Part shown: one piece after another, positions 8,394-16,601 of the stretch
Position numbering within the stretch: the first letter of the stretch is position 1
Layout of the letters: the number at the start of each line of letters is the position of its first letter
From: Amycolatopsis sp. WAC 01376
Lineage (GTDB): Bacteria > Actinomycetota > Actinomycetes > Mycobacteriales > Pseudonocardiaceae
Assembly (NCBI RefSeq): GCF_003947415.1
Contig: NZ_QHKL01000003.1
Coordinates: forward strand, 496,001 to 560,000
DNA length: 64,000 nucleotides
Direction: 5' to 3'
The notes under the pieces: generated by a model
What the model was told of the DNA's origin: nothing
The model's input: the letters and a program-made list of their open reading frames with translations, nothing else
Database searches by the model: none
Made by a program: the position numbers and the translations under genes

Positions 8394-9922
8394 GAGGCGG
8401 GCTTTCCCGCGATGATCAGGCCGATGTTCCGGAGCGACGGGTTGTTGTCTTCCCAGTATTCGCTGTGCGCCTCCGTGCTGTACCCACTCCACCCGTCCGT
8501 GCCCGGCGCCGAAGTGAACACCTGCCCGCCGAAGTCCGCGTCGGTCGGGTCCTGGCCGAGGATCGGGTCGTAGCCGGCGATCTCGACGTTGGCCAGGTTG
8601 ATCATGTCGTGTTCGGCCACGGTCGCGTGCACGTGCTTGCCGATCTCGTCCTGGTTCACCCCGTCGAGGTGCAGTTCGCCGCCGTCGTCCGCGCCGACGC
8701 CGGGGCTCGCCACGAAGACGAGTTCGTCCGCGGCGAGGCCGCCGTCGACCGCCGCGTGCCCGACGACGGTGGTGCCGTAGCTGTGGCCCAGCACCGTGTT
8801 GTGCGAAGGCGGTCCTTGGTGTGTTTCCCTTAGCCCGTCCTGGAATCCGGCGAGGGCCGCCTTGCCGCCGTCGGCGTACTTGGCGTTCGCGGCGTCGGTG
8901 ATCTCGTTCGGCGCGTCGTAGCCGAGCCAGGTGATCACCGCGGTCGACGGCGAACCCGAGGTGGTCGCCGCGGCCCACATCTTGTCGGACCGGTTGAGAT
9001 CGCCGCCGATCTTCGCCAGTTCCGAACCGGTCCCCGGCACATAGGTCGCCACATTCGCCGCGGTGTCGGGATTCCCCGCGGAAACGATCGCCTTCCCGTC
9101 GCCGCTGGTGTCCAGCCCCAGCAGGAACGCCTGCGGCTCCGACTGGGCCAGCCGCTGTTCGATGGCTTCCAGACCCTTGAGCTTGGGATCGCCCTGGAGC
9201 CGTGCGATCTCGCGGGCGAGGACGGCTCGGTTGGCGGCGTCGCGGTCGGCCGCCGGGATACCGTCGAGATTGCCGACGAGCCCCGGGTTTCCTTGCAGCA
9301 GTGCGACTTTCGCCGTATCCGACAGGCTTGCCCACCAGGCCTTGTTGTCGCCGGGGGAGCCGTTCTCCGGCGGGCCGATGATCGACAGGCCGCTTTGCGC
9401 GGCCCCGGCGTCCGCCGCTTGGGCGAGGGTGCCGCCACCCTGTTCGGTGATCTCGCCACGAAGGGCCCGGCCAAGGATCGCGGCGAAATCGGCGTCGACG
9501 TCCGTCGCGCGGCGCAGGCCCTGTTCGATCCGGTCGGCCAGTTCCGCCATCACGCGAGACTGGTCGGGCCGCGCGACGCCGACGGAGATCTCGCCGCGGG
9601 GACCGATGGCCAGGCCGTTCCGGTGCGCCAGTTCGTCGGTCTCCCGCACGAACGCCACGATCCGGTCCAGCGCGATCTGCACCTCGTGGGCACCTCGCCG
9701 GACCGCGGACGCCTCGGCGACGAGCCGTTCCAGGGTGGAGGTCAGCGATTCGCCCCGGATCGACGCGGCGGTGGCCGCCTCGCCGGTCCAGCCCGTGAAG
9801 CGGGCCATGGCTCCGACGTCGTCGTTCGCCGCGATGATGCGGGTGCAGCCGTCGTTGAGCGCGTCGGCCACGCGGCCGATCGCGGCCGGATCCCACCGGC
9901 GCACGTCATCCCAGGTGAGCAT
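8390..9922 (-). CDS. DUF1023 alpha/beta-hydrolase with N-terminal helical (WXG/LXG-like) region
   Basis: The 510-residue protein has two parts. Residues 1 to about 215 are helical, beginning MLTWDDVRRWDP and carrying a GWTGEAA turn near residue 46 like the WxG hairpin of type VII substrates. Residues about 215-510 form a DUF1023 alpha/beta-hydrolase with nucleophile motif GHSYG near residue 380, VFVASPGVGAD after it and a late His region (TEAHSEYW). DUF1023 proteins are lipase/esterase-like; natural substrates are unknown. There is no Sec signal peptide, so export, if any, would need a type VII-like route. It overlaps the upstream WXG-like gene (TGATG) and the downstream lipoprotein gene (GTGA). 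Confidence 0.86.
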   Translation of the reverse strand: MLTWDDVRRWDPAAIGRVADALNDGCTRIIAANDDVGAMARFTGWTGEAATAASIRGESLTSTLERLVAEASAVRRGAHEVQIALDRIVAFVRETDELAHRNGLAIGPRGEISVGVARPDQSRVMAELADRIEQGLRRATDVDADFAAILGRALRGEITEQGGGTLAQAADAGAAQSGLSIIGPPENGSPGDNKAWWASLSDTAKVALLQGNPGLVGNLDGIPAADRDAANRAVLAREIARLQGDPKLKGLEAIEQRLAQSEPQAFLLGLDTSGDGKAIVSAGNPDTAANVATYVPGTGSELAKIGGDLNRSDKMWAAATTSGSPSTAVITWLGYDAPNEITDAANAKYADGGKAALAGFQDGLRETHQGPPSHNTVLGHSYGTTVVGHAAVDGGLAADELVFVASPGVGADDGGELHLDGVNQDEIGKHVHATVAEHDMINLANVEIAGYDPILGQDPTDADFGGQVFTSAPGTDGWSGYSTEAHSEYWEDNNPSLRNIGLIIAGKPAS

Positions 9923-10212
9923 CAGGCGGGGAGTTCTCGTGACGCCGCGAGCTCGTTCGAGCGGTAGCGGACGGCCGCCGCGTCGAGTCGTGCGGAGTAG
10001 TCGGCGGTGTTCTCGGCCCAGCCGGGCACCGCGCGGCCCCAGGCGTCGGCGAGCAGCCGGGCCGCTTCACCGGATACGCCACCCGGCAAGCCCGCCGCGA
10101 CATCGGCGAGCGTGGCCGCGAGGTTCACCTTCCCGACGTCGTCCGAAGCCCGTTTCGCCGCGCTTGATGCCGCGCCGATCGATTCCAGGACCACCTCGTA
10201 GCCGCCGGTCAT
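9922..10212 (-). CDS. Small helical WXG100-like protein, first gene of DUF1023 operon
   Basis: The 96-residue product is almost wholly helical and Ala-rich, with a break at residues 42-48 (LPGGVSGEA) and a Trp-containing second helix (LLADAWGRAVPGWAENTADY). Size and helix-turn-helix layout match WXG100/ESAT-6-like proteins, although the exact WxG turn is absent. The start is well set: GGAGGAAGCGGG precedes ATG 10212. Its TGA overlaps the ATG of the DUF1023 gene, so the pair is translationally coupled; similar small partners form heterodimers with the helical part of type VII effectors. Family assignment is by profile, not by a clear motif. Confidence 0.72.
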   Translation of the reverse strand: MTGGYEVVLESIGAASSAAKRASDDVGKVNLAATLADVAAGLPGGVSGEAARLLADAWGRAVPGWAENTADYSARLDAAAVRYRSNELAASRELPA

Positions 10213-10282
10213 CCCGCTTCCTCCCCGTAGCGTGACGCTGTGTGACCACTCTATGACGTGGGAGGCGGGTGTGCGGTTCCCT

Positions 10283-10897
10283 TCACCCGTCCTTGAAAAG
10301 GCCGTCGGCGATGTAGCGCGAGACAGTGGCGAGCCGTCGCCCCTGTAACCGGAGGGCGTCCAGGGCGAGTTCGTCGGGTTCGGCGGATTTGCGTGAGACG
10401 AACGAGCCGCCGTAGGGATTGCCCGATTCGAGCAGCCGCGGATCGGGGTAACCGAGCGGCAGGACGATGGCGCCCCAGTGGTAGAAGATGTTGTTGGTCG
10501 CCAGCACGGTCGATTCGAGCCCGCCGTGCGCGGTGGACGCGGTGGTGAACGACGTCGCGACCTTGTTCACCAGCTTTCCCTTGGCCCACAGGCCACCGGT
10601 GCTGTCCAAAAAGGACTTCAGCTGGGCGGCGGGGCCGCCGAAGCGGGTCGGGCTCCCGGCCGCGAAACCGTCGGCCCATTCCAGGTCTTCCAGCGTCGCC
10701 GTCTCGTGGTGCGGCCCGGCGTCCACCCACGCCTGCCAGCGCGGATTGCTCGCCACCGCACCGGGCGGGGCCGTTTCGGGAACCGTGCGGACACGGACGT
10801 CGGCTTCGGCCTCGCGGGCGCCGTCGGCCAGCGCCGTGGCGAGTTTCGCGGTGTTTCCGGTCGCGCTGTAGTAGACGACGAGGATGCGGGTGCTCAC
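10283..10897 (-). CDS. wrbA: WrbA-type NAD(P)H:quinone oxidoreductase
   Basis: The 204-residue flavodoxin-fold protein reduces quinones by two electrons with NAD(P)H and FMN, protecting against semiquinone stress in the cytoplasm. The FMN phosphate loop YYSATGNTAKLA lies at residues 9-20, GSPTRFGGPAAQLKSFLD near residue 80 is the WrbA hallmark, and STAHGGLESTV near 120 contacts the flavin. The GTG start has TAGGGT eight bases upstream and no clear Shine-Dalgarno sequence, so translation may be leaderless. It lies between the acyltransferase gene and the WXG-like operon, all on the minus strand, with no obvious functional link. Confidence 0.93.
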   Translation of the reverse strand: MSTRILVVYYSATGNTAKLATALADGAREAEADVRVRTVPETAPPGAVASNPRWQAWVDAGPHHETATLEDLEWADGFAAGSPTRFGGPAAQLKSFLDSTGGLWAKGKLVNKVATSFTTASTAHGGLESTVLATNNIFYHWGAIVLPLGYPDPRLLESGNPYGGSFVSRKSAEPDELALDALRLQGRRLATVSRYIADGLFKDG

Positions 10898-10945
10898 GTC
10901 CGCCGACCCTAGGCGAACGTGAGCACGCGTCTCAGGATCCGGAAC

Positions 10946-11767
10946 TCAGTACTTCTTCCAGGGACTGACGGTGTCGGTCGGCCGTGTCGGGTCGTGGAAG
11001 CGCGGCTTGTCGAGTTCGTCGCGGCGCAGCGGGACCAGGCCGTCGGTGATGGCCTGCATGATCTTGGCGTGCGCGCGGACCCCGGCGCCCGGCCGTTCCG
11101 GCTCGACCTCCGACAGGTCCACCGGCTCGCCGAAATGCACCTTGAACCGTGGCCGCCGCATGGGCGCGCTCAGCCCGGACTTCGCGAGCGGCACCAGGTC
11201 GGCGGGACCGTTGACGGTCTCCGTTCCCCAGTACACGGCCTCGTGCGCGCCCCACTGACTGATCGGGATCACCGGCACCCCGGCGGCCAGCGCGAGCCGC
11301 GCCGCGCCGGTCTTGCCGCGCTCCGGCCACAGGCCGGGATCGTGACTGATCCGGCCCTCGGGATAGACGATCAACGGGTCATGGGTGGTGCGCAGCGCTT
11401 CGGTGGCTTCGGTGAACTGGCCGATGGCCGTCGAAGCCTGTTTGCGGTCGACCCGCAGGTGGCCGCTGACCCGCAGCGCGGGGCCGATGACCGGCGCGTC
11501 GAGGATGCCGCCCGCCAGCATGAACCGCGGGTTGATGCCGATCCGTTTGCAGGCCGCCATCAGCACGAACGCGTCGAACACCCCGATGTGGTTGGCCGTC
11601 ATGAGCAAGGGCTTGCGGCGCAGTTCGGCCGGAACACCGCCGGTCACGGTGAGTTTGCCGACGAAGTTGACCAGCCCCCGGTCGATGTTCAGCATCGTGC
11701 GCCAGATGGCCGGGGCGCGGCGAGCCGAATTTTCATCCTGATGCAGCGCGAACATGGGGCAGAGCAT
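10946..11767 (-). CDS. 1-acyl-glycerol-3-phosphate acyltransferase family protein (PlsC-like)
   Basis: The 273-residue protein contains the acyltransferase motifs of the PlsC family: NHIGVFD near residues 58-64 (NHX4D, catalytic His and Asp), GRISHDP after YPEG near residue 138 (glycerol-phosphate binding) and VPVIPISQWG near 170. It probably acylates lysophosphatidate or a related lipid at the inner membrane face; some homologues act on mannosides, so substrate is open. Only short hydrophobic stretches are present. The start is uncertain: ATG 11767 has no evident ribosome-binding site and ATG 11755 is also possible. It diverges from ftsK. Confidence 0.88.
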   Translation of the reverse strand: MLCPMFALHQDENSARRAPAIWRTMLNIDRGLVNFVGKLTVTGGVPAELRRKPLLMTANHIGVFDAFVLMAACKRIGINPRFMLAGGILDAPVIGPALRVSGHLRVDRKQASTAIGQFTEATEALRTTHDPLIVYPEGRISHDPGLWPERGKTGAARLALAAGVPVIPISQWGAHEAVYWGTETVNGPADLVPLAKSGLSAPMRRPRFKVHFGEPVDLSEVEPERPGAGVRAHAKIMQAITDGLVPLRRDELDKPRFHDPTRPTDTVSPWKKY

Positions 11768-11882
11768 GTCATGAACCGCTTTTCACCCGGATGGCCGCTC
11801 AAGCTGTGACCTGAGACGAATGTTCAAGATGTGCTCCGAGTGGCAGCCGGGGCTGGAGGGTCGAGGCGGTTACCGTGGAGAC

Positions 11883-14381
11883 ATGGCTAGCGGGTCGACG
11901 ACCAGGAAACGGAGTACGGCGCGAAGCGGCGGCAGCAAGGGGCCGGCGCGAAAGCCGCGTACCCCGGCGAAGCCCAGGTCAACGGCTGCGAGGAAGCCCG
12001 CTCCACGGCGTCCCGCACCGCGGAAGAAATCGTCCGGCACGTTCGCCAAGGGCGTGCGCGGCACCTGGAACCTGCTCGCGAAGGGTCTCGGGACCCTGGC
12101 GCGGACGGTCGGCCGCGGCCGTGAACTCGAACCGGAACACCGCCGGGACGGTCTCGCACTGGGCCTGATCGCGCTGGCGCTGGTGATCGCCTTCGGCGTC
12201 TGGTGGCGGGCCGCGGGCCCGATCGGCGGCTGGGTGGAGGTCGGCACGCGCTCGCTGCTGGGCGCCGGGGCGGTGACGTTGCCGCTGGTGCTCACCGTCG
12301 TCGCCGTCGCGCTGATGCGTTCGGAACCGATGCCGGAGGCCCGGCCGCGGATGGTGATCGGCACGCTGCTGGTCATCCTGTCGGTACTCGGCCTGCTGCA
12401 CATCTTCACCGCGCTGCCCGAGACCAACGACGGCCGGATGTACGCCGGCGGGGTGATCGGCGCGTTCTCCGGTGGCCTGCTGACCATGGGCGTCACCACC
12501 TGGGTCGCCGTGCCGCTGCTGGTGCTGGCGCTGCTGTTCGGCACGCTCGTGTTCACCGGGACCCCGGTCCGGGAGATCCCGCACCGGCTGCGGAACTGGG
12601 GTCTCGACCCCGAAGAGATCGAAGAGGCCGAGGCCGAGCGCAAGGCCATCCACGACGAACGCGACGCCGTCACCGAAGCCGACCCGAAGTCTGTCCGCCT
12701 GCGGAAGCCGTCGCGCCGCCGCCAGGCCGCGGCCGACCACGAGGGCGAGCAGCTCGACATCGAGGCCGCGCTGGCCGAAACACCGACGCCGCTGCGACCG
12801 CCGAAGCCGGCCCCCAAGCCTGTCGAAGAGAAGAAGCCGAAGAAGGCCGAGGCTCCGCTGGCGGTCACGAGGACCGTCGAAGGCGACTACAAACTCCCGC
12901 CGCCGGATCTGCTGAAGCTCGGCGACGCGCCGAAGTCCCGCAGCAAGGCCAACGACGCCATGATCGAGGCGATCACCGGCGTGCTGGAGCAGTTCAACGT
13001 CGACGCGCAGGTCACGGGCTTCACACGGGGCCCGACGGTCACCCGGTACGAGGTCGAACTCGGCCCTGGCGTGAAGGTCGAGAAGATCACCGCGCTGACC
13101 AAGAACATCGCCTACGCGGTGGCGACCGACAACGTCCGGCTGCTCGCGCCGATCCCCGGCAAATCCGCGGTCGGCATCGAGGTGCCGAACTCCGACCGCG
13201 AGATGGTGCGCCTCGGCGACGTGCTGCGCGCGCCGTCGACGGTCAAGGACAACCACCCGATGGTCATCGGGCTCGGCAAGGACATCGAGGGCCATTTCGT
13301 CACCGCGAACCTGACGAAGATGCCGCACCTGCTGGTGGCGGGGTCCACCGGTTCCGGTAAGTCGAGCTTCGTGAACTCGATGCTGGTGTCGCTGCTCGCG
13401 CGGGCGACGCCGGACGAGTGCCGGATGATCCTGATCGACCCGAAGATGGTCGAGCTGACCCCGTACGAGGGCATCCCGCACCTGATCACGCCCATCATCA
13501 CCCAGCCGAAGAAGGCCGCCGCCGCGCTGGCCTGGCTGGTGGAGGAGATGGAGCAGCGGTATCAGGACATGCAGGTCAACAAGGTCCGGCACATCGACGA
13601 CTACAACAAGAAGGTGCGTTCGGGCGAGATCACCGCGCCGCCCGGCAGCGAGCGCGTCTACCAGCCGTACCCGTACATCATGGCGATCGTCGACGAGCTC
13701 GCCGACCTGATGATGACCGCCCCGCGCGACGTCGAGGACGCGATCGTCCGGATCACCCAGAAGGCGCGTGCCGCCGGTATCCACCTGGTGCTGGCGACCC
13801 AGCGCCCGTCGGTCGACGTCGTGACCGGCCTGATCAAGACCAACGTGCCGTCGCGGCTGGCGTTCGCGACCTCCTCGCTCACCGACTCGCGGGTCATCCT
13901 CGACCAGCCGGGCGCGGAGAAGCTCATCGGTATGGGTGACGCGCTGTACCTGCCGATGGGTGCCGGGAAACCGGTCCGCATCCAGGGCGCCTTCGTCGGC
14001 GACGAAGAGATCTCCGCGGTGGTGAACTTCGCCAAGGAGCAGGCGCAGCCGGACTACCAGGACGGCGTCACCGCGGCGAAGGCCGGCGAGAAGAAGGAAA
14101 TCGACTCCGACATCGGCGACGACCTCGACGTCCTGCTGCAGGCCGCCGAGCTGATCGTCACCTCGCAGTTCGGCTCGACGTCGATGCTGCAGCGGAAGCT
14201 GCGCGTCGGTTTCGCCAAGGCCGGACGGCTGATGGACCTGCTGGAAAGCCGCGGCGTCGTCGGCCCTTCGGAGGGCTCGAAGGCGCGGGACGTGCTGATC
14301 AAACCGGAGGAGCTGGAGTCGGTGCTGTTCATGATCCGCGGCGGCGGGGACGCGAACGGCGGCGACGTCTCCGAGGACTGA
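11883..14381 (+). CDS. ftsK: DNA translocase FtsK/SpoIIIE
   Basis: The 832-residue protein pumps chromosomal DNA through the closing septum. A basic Ala/Lys/Arg tail (residues 1-75) precedes four hydrophobic segments (about 90-235), then a charged linker, the alpha domain (about 350-450) and the RecA-like beta motor. Walker A, AGSTGSGKSS, is near residue 484 and Walker B, IVDELADLMM, near 601. The C-terminal winged-helix gamma domain (LIVTSQFGSTSMLQRKLRVG, then GRLMDLLESRGVVGPSEG) from about residue 752 reads KOPS orientation sequences. ATG 11883 is used because GGAG precedes it and the upstream 21 codons look non-coding. Synteny with Rv2748c and the following argA supports the call. Confidence 0.97.
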   Translation: MASGSTTRKRSTARSGGSKGPARKPRTPAKPRSTAARKPAPRRPAPRKKSSGTFAKGVRGTWNLLAKGLGTLARTVGRGRELEPEHRRDGLALGLIALALVIAFGVWWRAAGPIGGWVEVGTRSLLGAGAVTLPLVLTVVAVALMRSEPMPEARPRMVIGTLLVILSVLGLLHIFTALPETNDGRMYAGGVIGAFSGGLLTMGVTTWVAVPLLVLALLFGTLVFTGTPVREIPHRLRNWGLDPEEIEEAEAERKAIHDERDAVTEADPKSVRLRKPSRRRQAAADHEGEQLDIEAALAETPTPLRPPKPAPKPVEEKKPKKAEAPLAVTRTVEGDYKLPPPDLLKLGDAPKSRSKANDAMIEAITGVLEQFNVDAQVTGFTRGPTVTRYEVELGPGVKVEKITALTKNIAYAVATDNVRLLAPIPGKSAVGIEVPNSDREMVRLGDVLRAPSTVKDNHPMVIGLGKDIEGHFVTANLTKMPHLLVAGSTGSGKSSFVNSMLVSLLARATPDECRMILIDPKMVELTPYEGIPHLITPIITQPKKAAAALAWLVEEMEQRYQDMQVNKVRHIDDYNKKVRSGEITAPPGSERVYQPYPYIMAIVDELADLMMTAPRDVEDAIVRITQKARAAGIHLVLATQRPSVDVVTGLIKTNVPSRLAFATSSLTDSRVILDQPGAEKLIGMGDALYLPMGAGKPVRIQGAFVGDEEISAVVNFAKEQAQPDYQDGVTAAKAGEKKEIDSDIGDDLDVLLQAAELIVTSQFGSTSMLQRKLRVGFAKAGRLMDLLESRGVVGPSEGSKARDVLIKPEELESVLFMIRGGGDANGGDVSED

Positions 14382-14490
14382 GCGGACCGCGAGGATCTGA
14401 CATCCCCACGACCGTCGCTGAGTTCCCGGGCAGCGAGGGCAACTGAAGAACCGATGCAACGGACCGGAGCCTCCGCTACGTCCAGAACAC

Positions 14491-14955
14491 GTGGACCCCA
14501 AGAAGCTGCTCGTCGTCCTCTGCGCCCTGGTCGGCCTCGCCTGCGGAGCCGGGAGCTCCGCCGCGCGCGAACAACCCGCCGCGACCCAGCCCACGCTGGT
14601 CCAGCCCGCGCCGGTACAGCGGCCCCAGCCTGCCCAGGGCGCCGTCGAGCTGGGGGAGACCGTCGTCCTCAACGCCGGTGACACGACCGAGGTCGCGTCG
14701 AAGGACGTCAGTATCCGGTTCGCTCGTCTGGTGTCCGATTCCCGCTGCGCCGCGGGCATGGTCTGCGTCTGGGAAGGGGAGGCCGTGATCGAGCTGGCCT
14801 TGGCCGAACCGGGACGCGGTGAGCGGACGACGGCGGAAGTCGCCTCCACCGGGCGGGGTGGCCGGCAGTCCGTCGAGTTCGCCGCCTGCCGGGTGGACCT
14901 GGTCGCCGTGAGTTCGGGGGGCGACCAGGTCACCCTGCGGGTGTCCAAGGCTTAG
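14491..14955 (+). CDS. Small secreted protein of unknown function
   Basis: The 154-residue product has an N-terminal signal sequence (residues 1-28). Cleavage could be by signal peptidase I after GSSAA, or at Cys18 if the weak lipobox GLAC is used. A Pro/Gln-rich linker follows. The folded part, residues 50-154, is a beta-rich domain with the pattern DSRCAAGMVCVWEGEAVIEL near residue 88. Paired cysteines there (Cys-X5-Cys) recur in small exported actinobacterial proteins whose role is not known. Start GTG 14491 has TACGTC about eight bases upstream and no Shine-Dalgarno sequence. The gene stands alone between ftsK and a convergent nitroreductase gene. Confidence 0.72.
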   Translation: MDPKKLLVVLCALVGLACGAGSSAAREQPAATQPTLVQPAPVQRPQPAQGAVELGETVVLNAGDTTEVASKDVSIRFARLVSDSRCAAGMVCVWEGEAVIELALAEPGRGERTTAEVASTGRGGRQSVEFAACRVDLVAVSSGGDQVTLRVSKA

Positions 14956-14984
14956 CTGGCGACGTCGGGGAAGCCGGTCGGTAC

Positions 14985-15040
14985 AGCTGGTCGTGAGTGG
15001 CAAGTGTCGTTAGAACGACACTTGCCACTCACGACCAGCT
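14985..15040. terminator. Bidirectional perfect hairpin, 27-bp arms
   Basis: The left arm starts AGCTGGTCGTGAGTGGCAAG (14985-15011), the loop is AG, and the right arm (15014-15040) is its exact complement. It lies between two convergent stops and touches the nitroreductase stop codon, so it can serve both strands. Confidence 0.8.
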
Positions 15041-15684
15041 CACGACAGCGGGTTCCCCCAGCCGTCGAGGTACGCCACTTCGGACAGCGGCACGCGCGAC
15101 GCGGGTTTGAAGTCCGGCACCGTCGTGTAGGCGACCGGCAGCAGCCCCACCTGCGTGACGTCGGCCGGGATGCCGAGGATTTCGGCCGCCTCCGCTTCGT
15201 GCGTCAGGTGATACGTCGTGAGCGTCGAGCCGAGGCCGCGTGAGCGCAGCGCCAGCTGGAAGTTCCACACCGCCGGGAAGATCCCGCCGTAGAACGCGGC
15301 GTCGGTCGCGTTGTCACCGGCAGGCCTGCCGGTCAGGCACGGGATGACGAACACCGGAACCCGGTCGATCACGTCGATCAGGTGCTGTCCCGAGGCGAAC
15401 GCCCGCGCGACGGAGGGTTCGGTGATCGCCTCGCCCAGCGCCGCCGCGTTCGCCTCCAGGTACGCCTTCCCGACCCGCCGGAACAGTTCGGACAGCCGGT
15501 CCTTCACCGCCTGATCCCGCACGACGAGCCATCGCCACGCCTGCTGGTTCCCCGGCGTTGGCGCCTGCAACGCGAGCCGCAGGCACTCTTCGAGCACCTC
15601 GGGTTCCACCGGCCGGTCCAGGTCGAGCTTGCGGCGGACCGCTCGCGTCGTGCTGAGCAGATGGTCGGTGACCGAGGTGTCCAT
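15040..15684 (-). CDS. Nitroreductase-family protein
   Basis: The 214-residue protein belongs to the FMN-dependent nitroreductase fold. The N-terminal RAVRRKLDLDRPVE contains the flavin-phosphate Arg pair (residues 14-18), LALQAPTPGNQQAWRW near residue 38 is the second FMN contact, and LALRSRGLGSTLTTYHL near 147 is the conserved core helix. Such enzymes use NAD(P)H to reduce nitro compounds, quinones or enones; the natural substrate is unknown. The gene lies 10 bases downstream of the alpha/beta-hydrolase gene on the same strand, so the two are likely one operon controlled from the region that also holds the dyad at 16553-16582. Confidence 0.9.
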   Translation of the reverse strand: MDTSVTDHLLSTTRAVRRKLDLDRPVEPEVLEECLRLALQAPTPGNQQAWRWLVVRDQAVKDRLSELFRRVGKAYLEANAAALGEAITEPSVARAFASGQHLIDVIDRVPVFVIPCLTGRPAGDNATDAAFYGGIFPAVWNFQLALRSRGLGSTLTTYHLTHEAEAAEILGIPADVTQVGLLPVAYTTVPDFKPASRVPLSEVAYLDGWGNPLS

Positions 15685-15694
15685 GTCCCGCCTT

Positions 15695-16543
15695 TCAGTG
15701 GTGTGCCGCCAGGAAGCGGTCGATCAGCTCGCTGATCGGTTCGACGTCCTCCTCCAGCGCGAAGTGCCCGGTGTCGAAGAAGTGAACCTCCGCCGAAGGA
15801 ACATCATTCCGGAACGCTTCGGCTCCCGCAGGGGCGAAGAACAGGTCGTCGCGGCCCCAGACGGCGAGTACGGGCGGCTGCGCTTCCCGTAGCCACGCCT
15901 GGAACTTCGGGTACACGGGCGGGTTGTTCCGGTAGTCCCAAAGCAGGTCCTGCATCGCCTCCACGCGGCCGGGACGGTCGAGGAAGTACTGGTCCAGCAG
16001 GTAGTTCGAAGGATCGATCGTCTCTGGATCGCGGGCGCCCTCGGTGTACTGCCACTGGATCTGTTCCGGCTGGAGGATCTCCGCGAATCCGCGCCGCGCC
16101 TCGGTTTCGTCCGTGAGAGAAGCGAAGTCCGGCATCGCCGGGCCGAGTCCTTCGACGTAGGCGTTGCCGTTCTGCGTGATCAGCGCCGTGACCTCGGACG
16201 GCCGCGAGACGGCCAGCCGCAGCCCCACCGGGGCACCGAAGTCGAAGACGTAGAGCGCGTATCTGCGCAGTTCCAGCGCGTCCACGAAGTCGCCGACCAC
16301 CTCGGCGAGCCGGTCGAAGGTGAACGTGAAGCCCTCGGGTGTCACCGTCTGCCCGAATCCGGGCAGGTCCGGCGCGATGAGCCGCCACCGGCCGGCGAGA
16401 CGGCGCATCAGCCGCACGAACTGGTGCGACGACGTCGGGAAGCCGTGCAGCAGCAGCAAAACGGGTGCGTCGGGGGCACCGGCCTCGCGATAGAAGACCT
16501 CGACGTCGCCGAGTTGGACCGAGCGGTGCCGGATGGTCGCCAT
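15695..16543 (-). CDS. Alpha/beta-fold hydrolase (epoxide hydrolase / haloalkane dehalogenase type)
   Basis: The 282-residue protein has the canonical HGFPTSSH oxyanion segment near residue 33 and APDLPGFGQT near 58. VFDFGAPVGLRLA near residue 101 places Asp, not Ser, at the nucleophile elbow, as in epoxide hydrolases and dehalogenases. The late acid is probably in VWGRDDLFFAP and the His in DTGHFALEED near residue 264. Substrate is unknown. ATG 16543 is chosen over the GTG two codons earlier because GGGAG sits five bases before it. It is divergent from the CGNR regulator gene, and a 30-bp dyad lies between them. Confidence 0.9.
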   Translation of the reverse strand: MATIRHRSVQLGDVEVFYREAGAPDAPVLLLLHGFPTSSHQFVRLMRRLAGRWRLIAPDLPGFGQTVTPEGFTFTFDRLAEVVGDFVDALELRRYALYVFDFGAPVGLRLAVSRPSEVTALITQNGNAYVEGLGPAMPDFASLTDETEARRGFAEILQPEQIQWQYTEGARDPETIDPSNYLLDQYFLDRPGRVEAMQDLLWDYRNNPPVYPKFQAWLREAQPPVLAVWGRDDLFFAPAGAEAFRNDVPSAEVHFFDTGHFALEEDVEPISELIDRFLAAHH

Positions 16544-16552
16544 GAACACTCC

Positions 16553-16582
16553 CTAATGGTTAGAACTGTCTTGAACCATTAG
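16553..16582. promoter_or_regulatory. Dyad operator between hydrolase and CGNR regulator
   Basis: Perfect 9-bp arms CTAATGGTT / AACCATTAG with a 12-bp centre lie ten bases from the hydrolase ATG and 19 bases before the CGNR start. A TAGTGT -10 hexamer at 16590-16595 is six bases from ATG 16602. A site here could control both divergent genes; the CGNR protein is the obvious candidate binder. Confidence 0.6.
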
Positions 16583-16601
16583 TACCTGATAGTGTCAAGG
16601 C

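Noticed and set aside
11979..14948. 989-codon minus-strand open frame opposite ftsK
   Set aside because: It covers the whole of a clearly functional FtsK gene in antisense, shows biased low-complexity composition and no recognisable domain.
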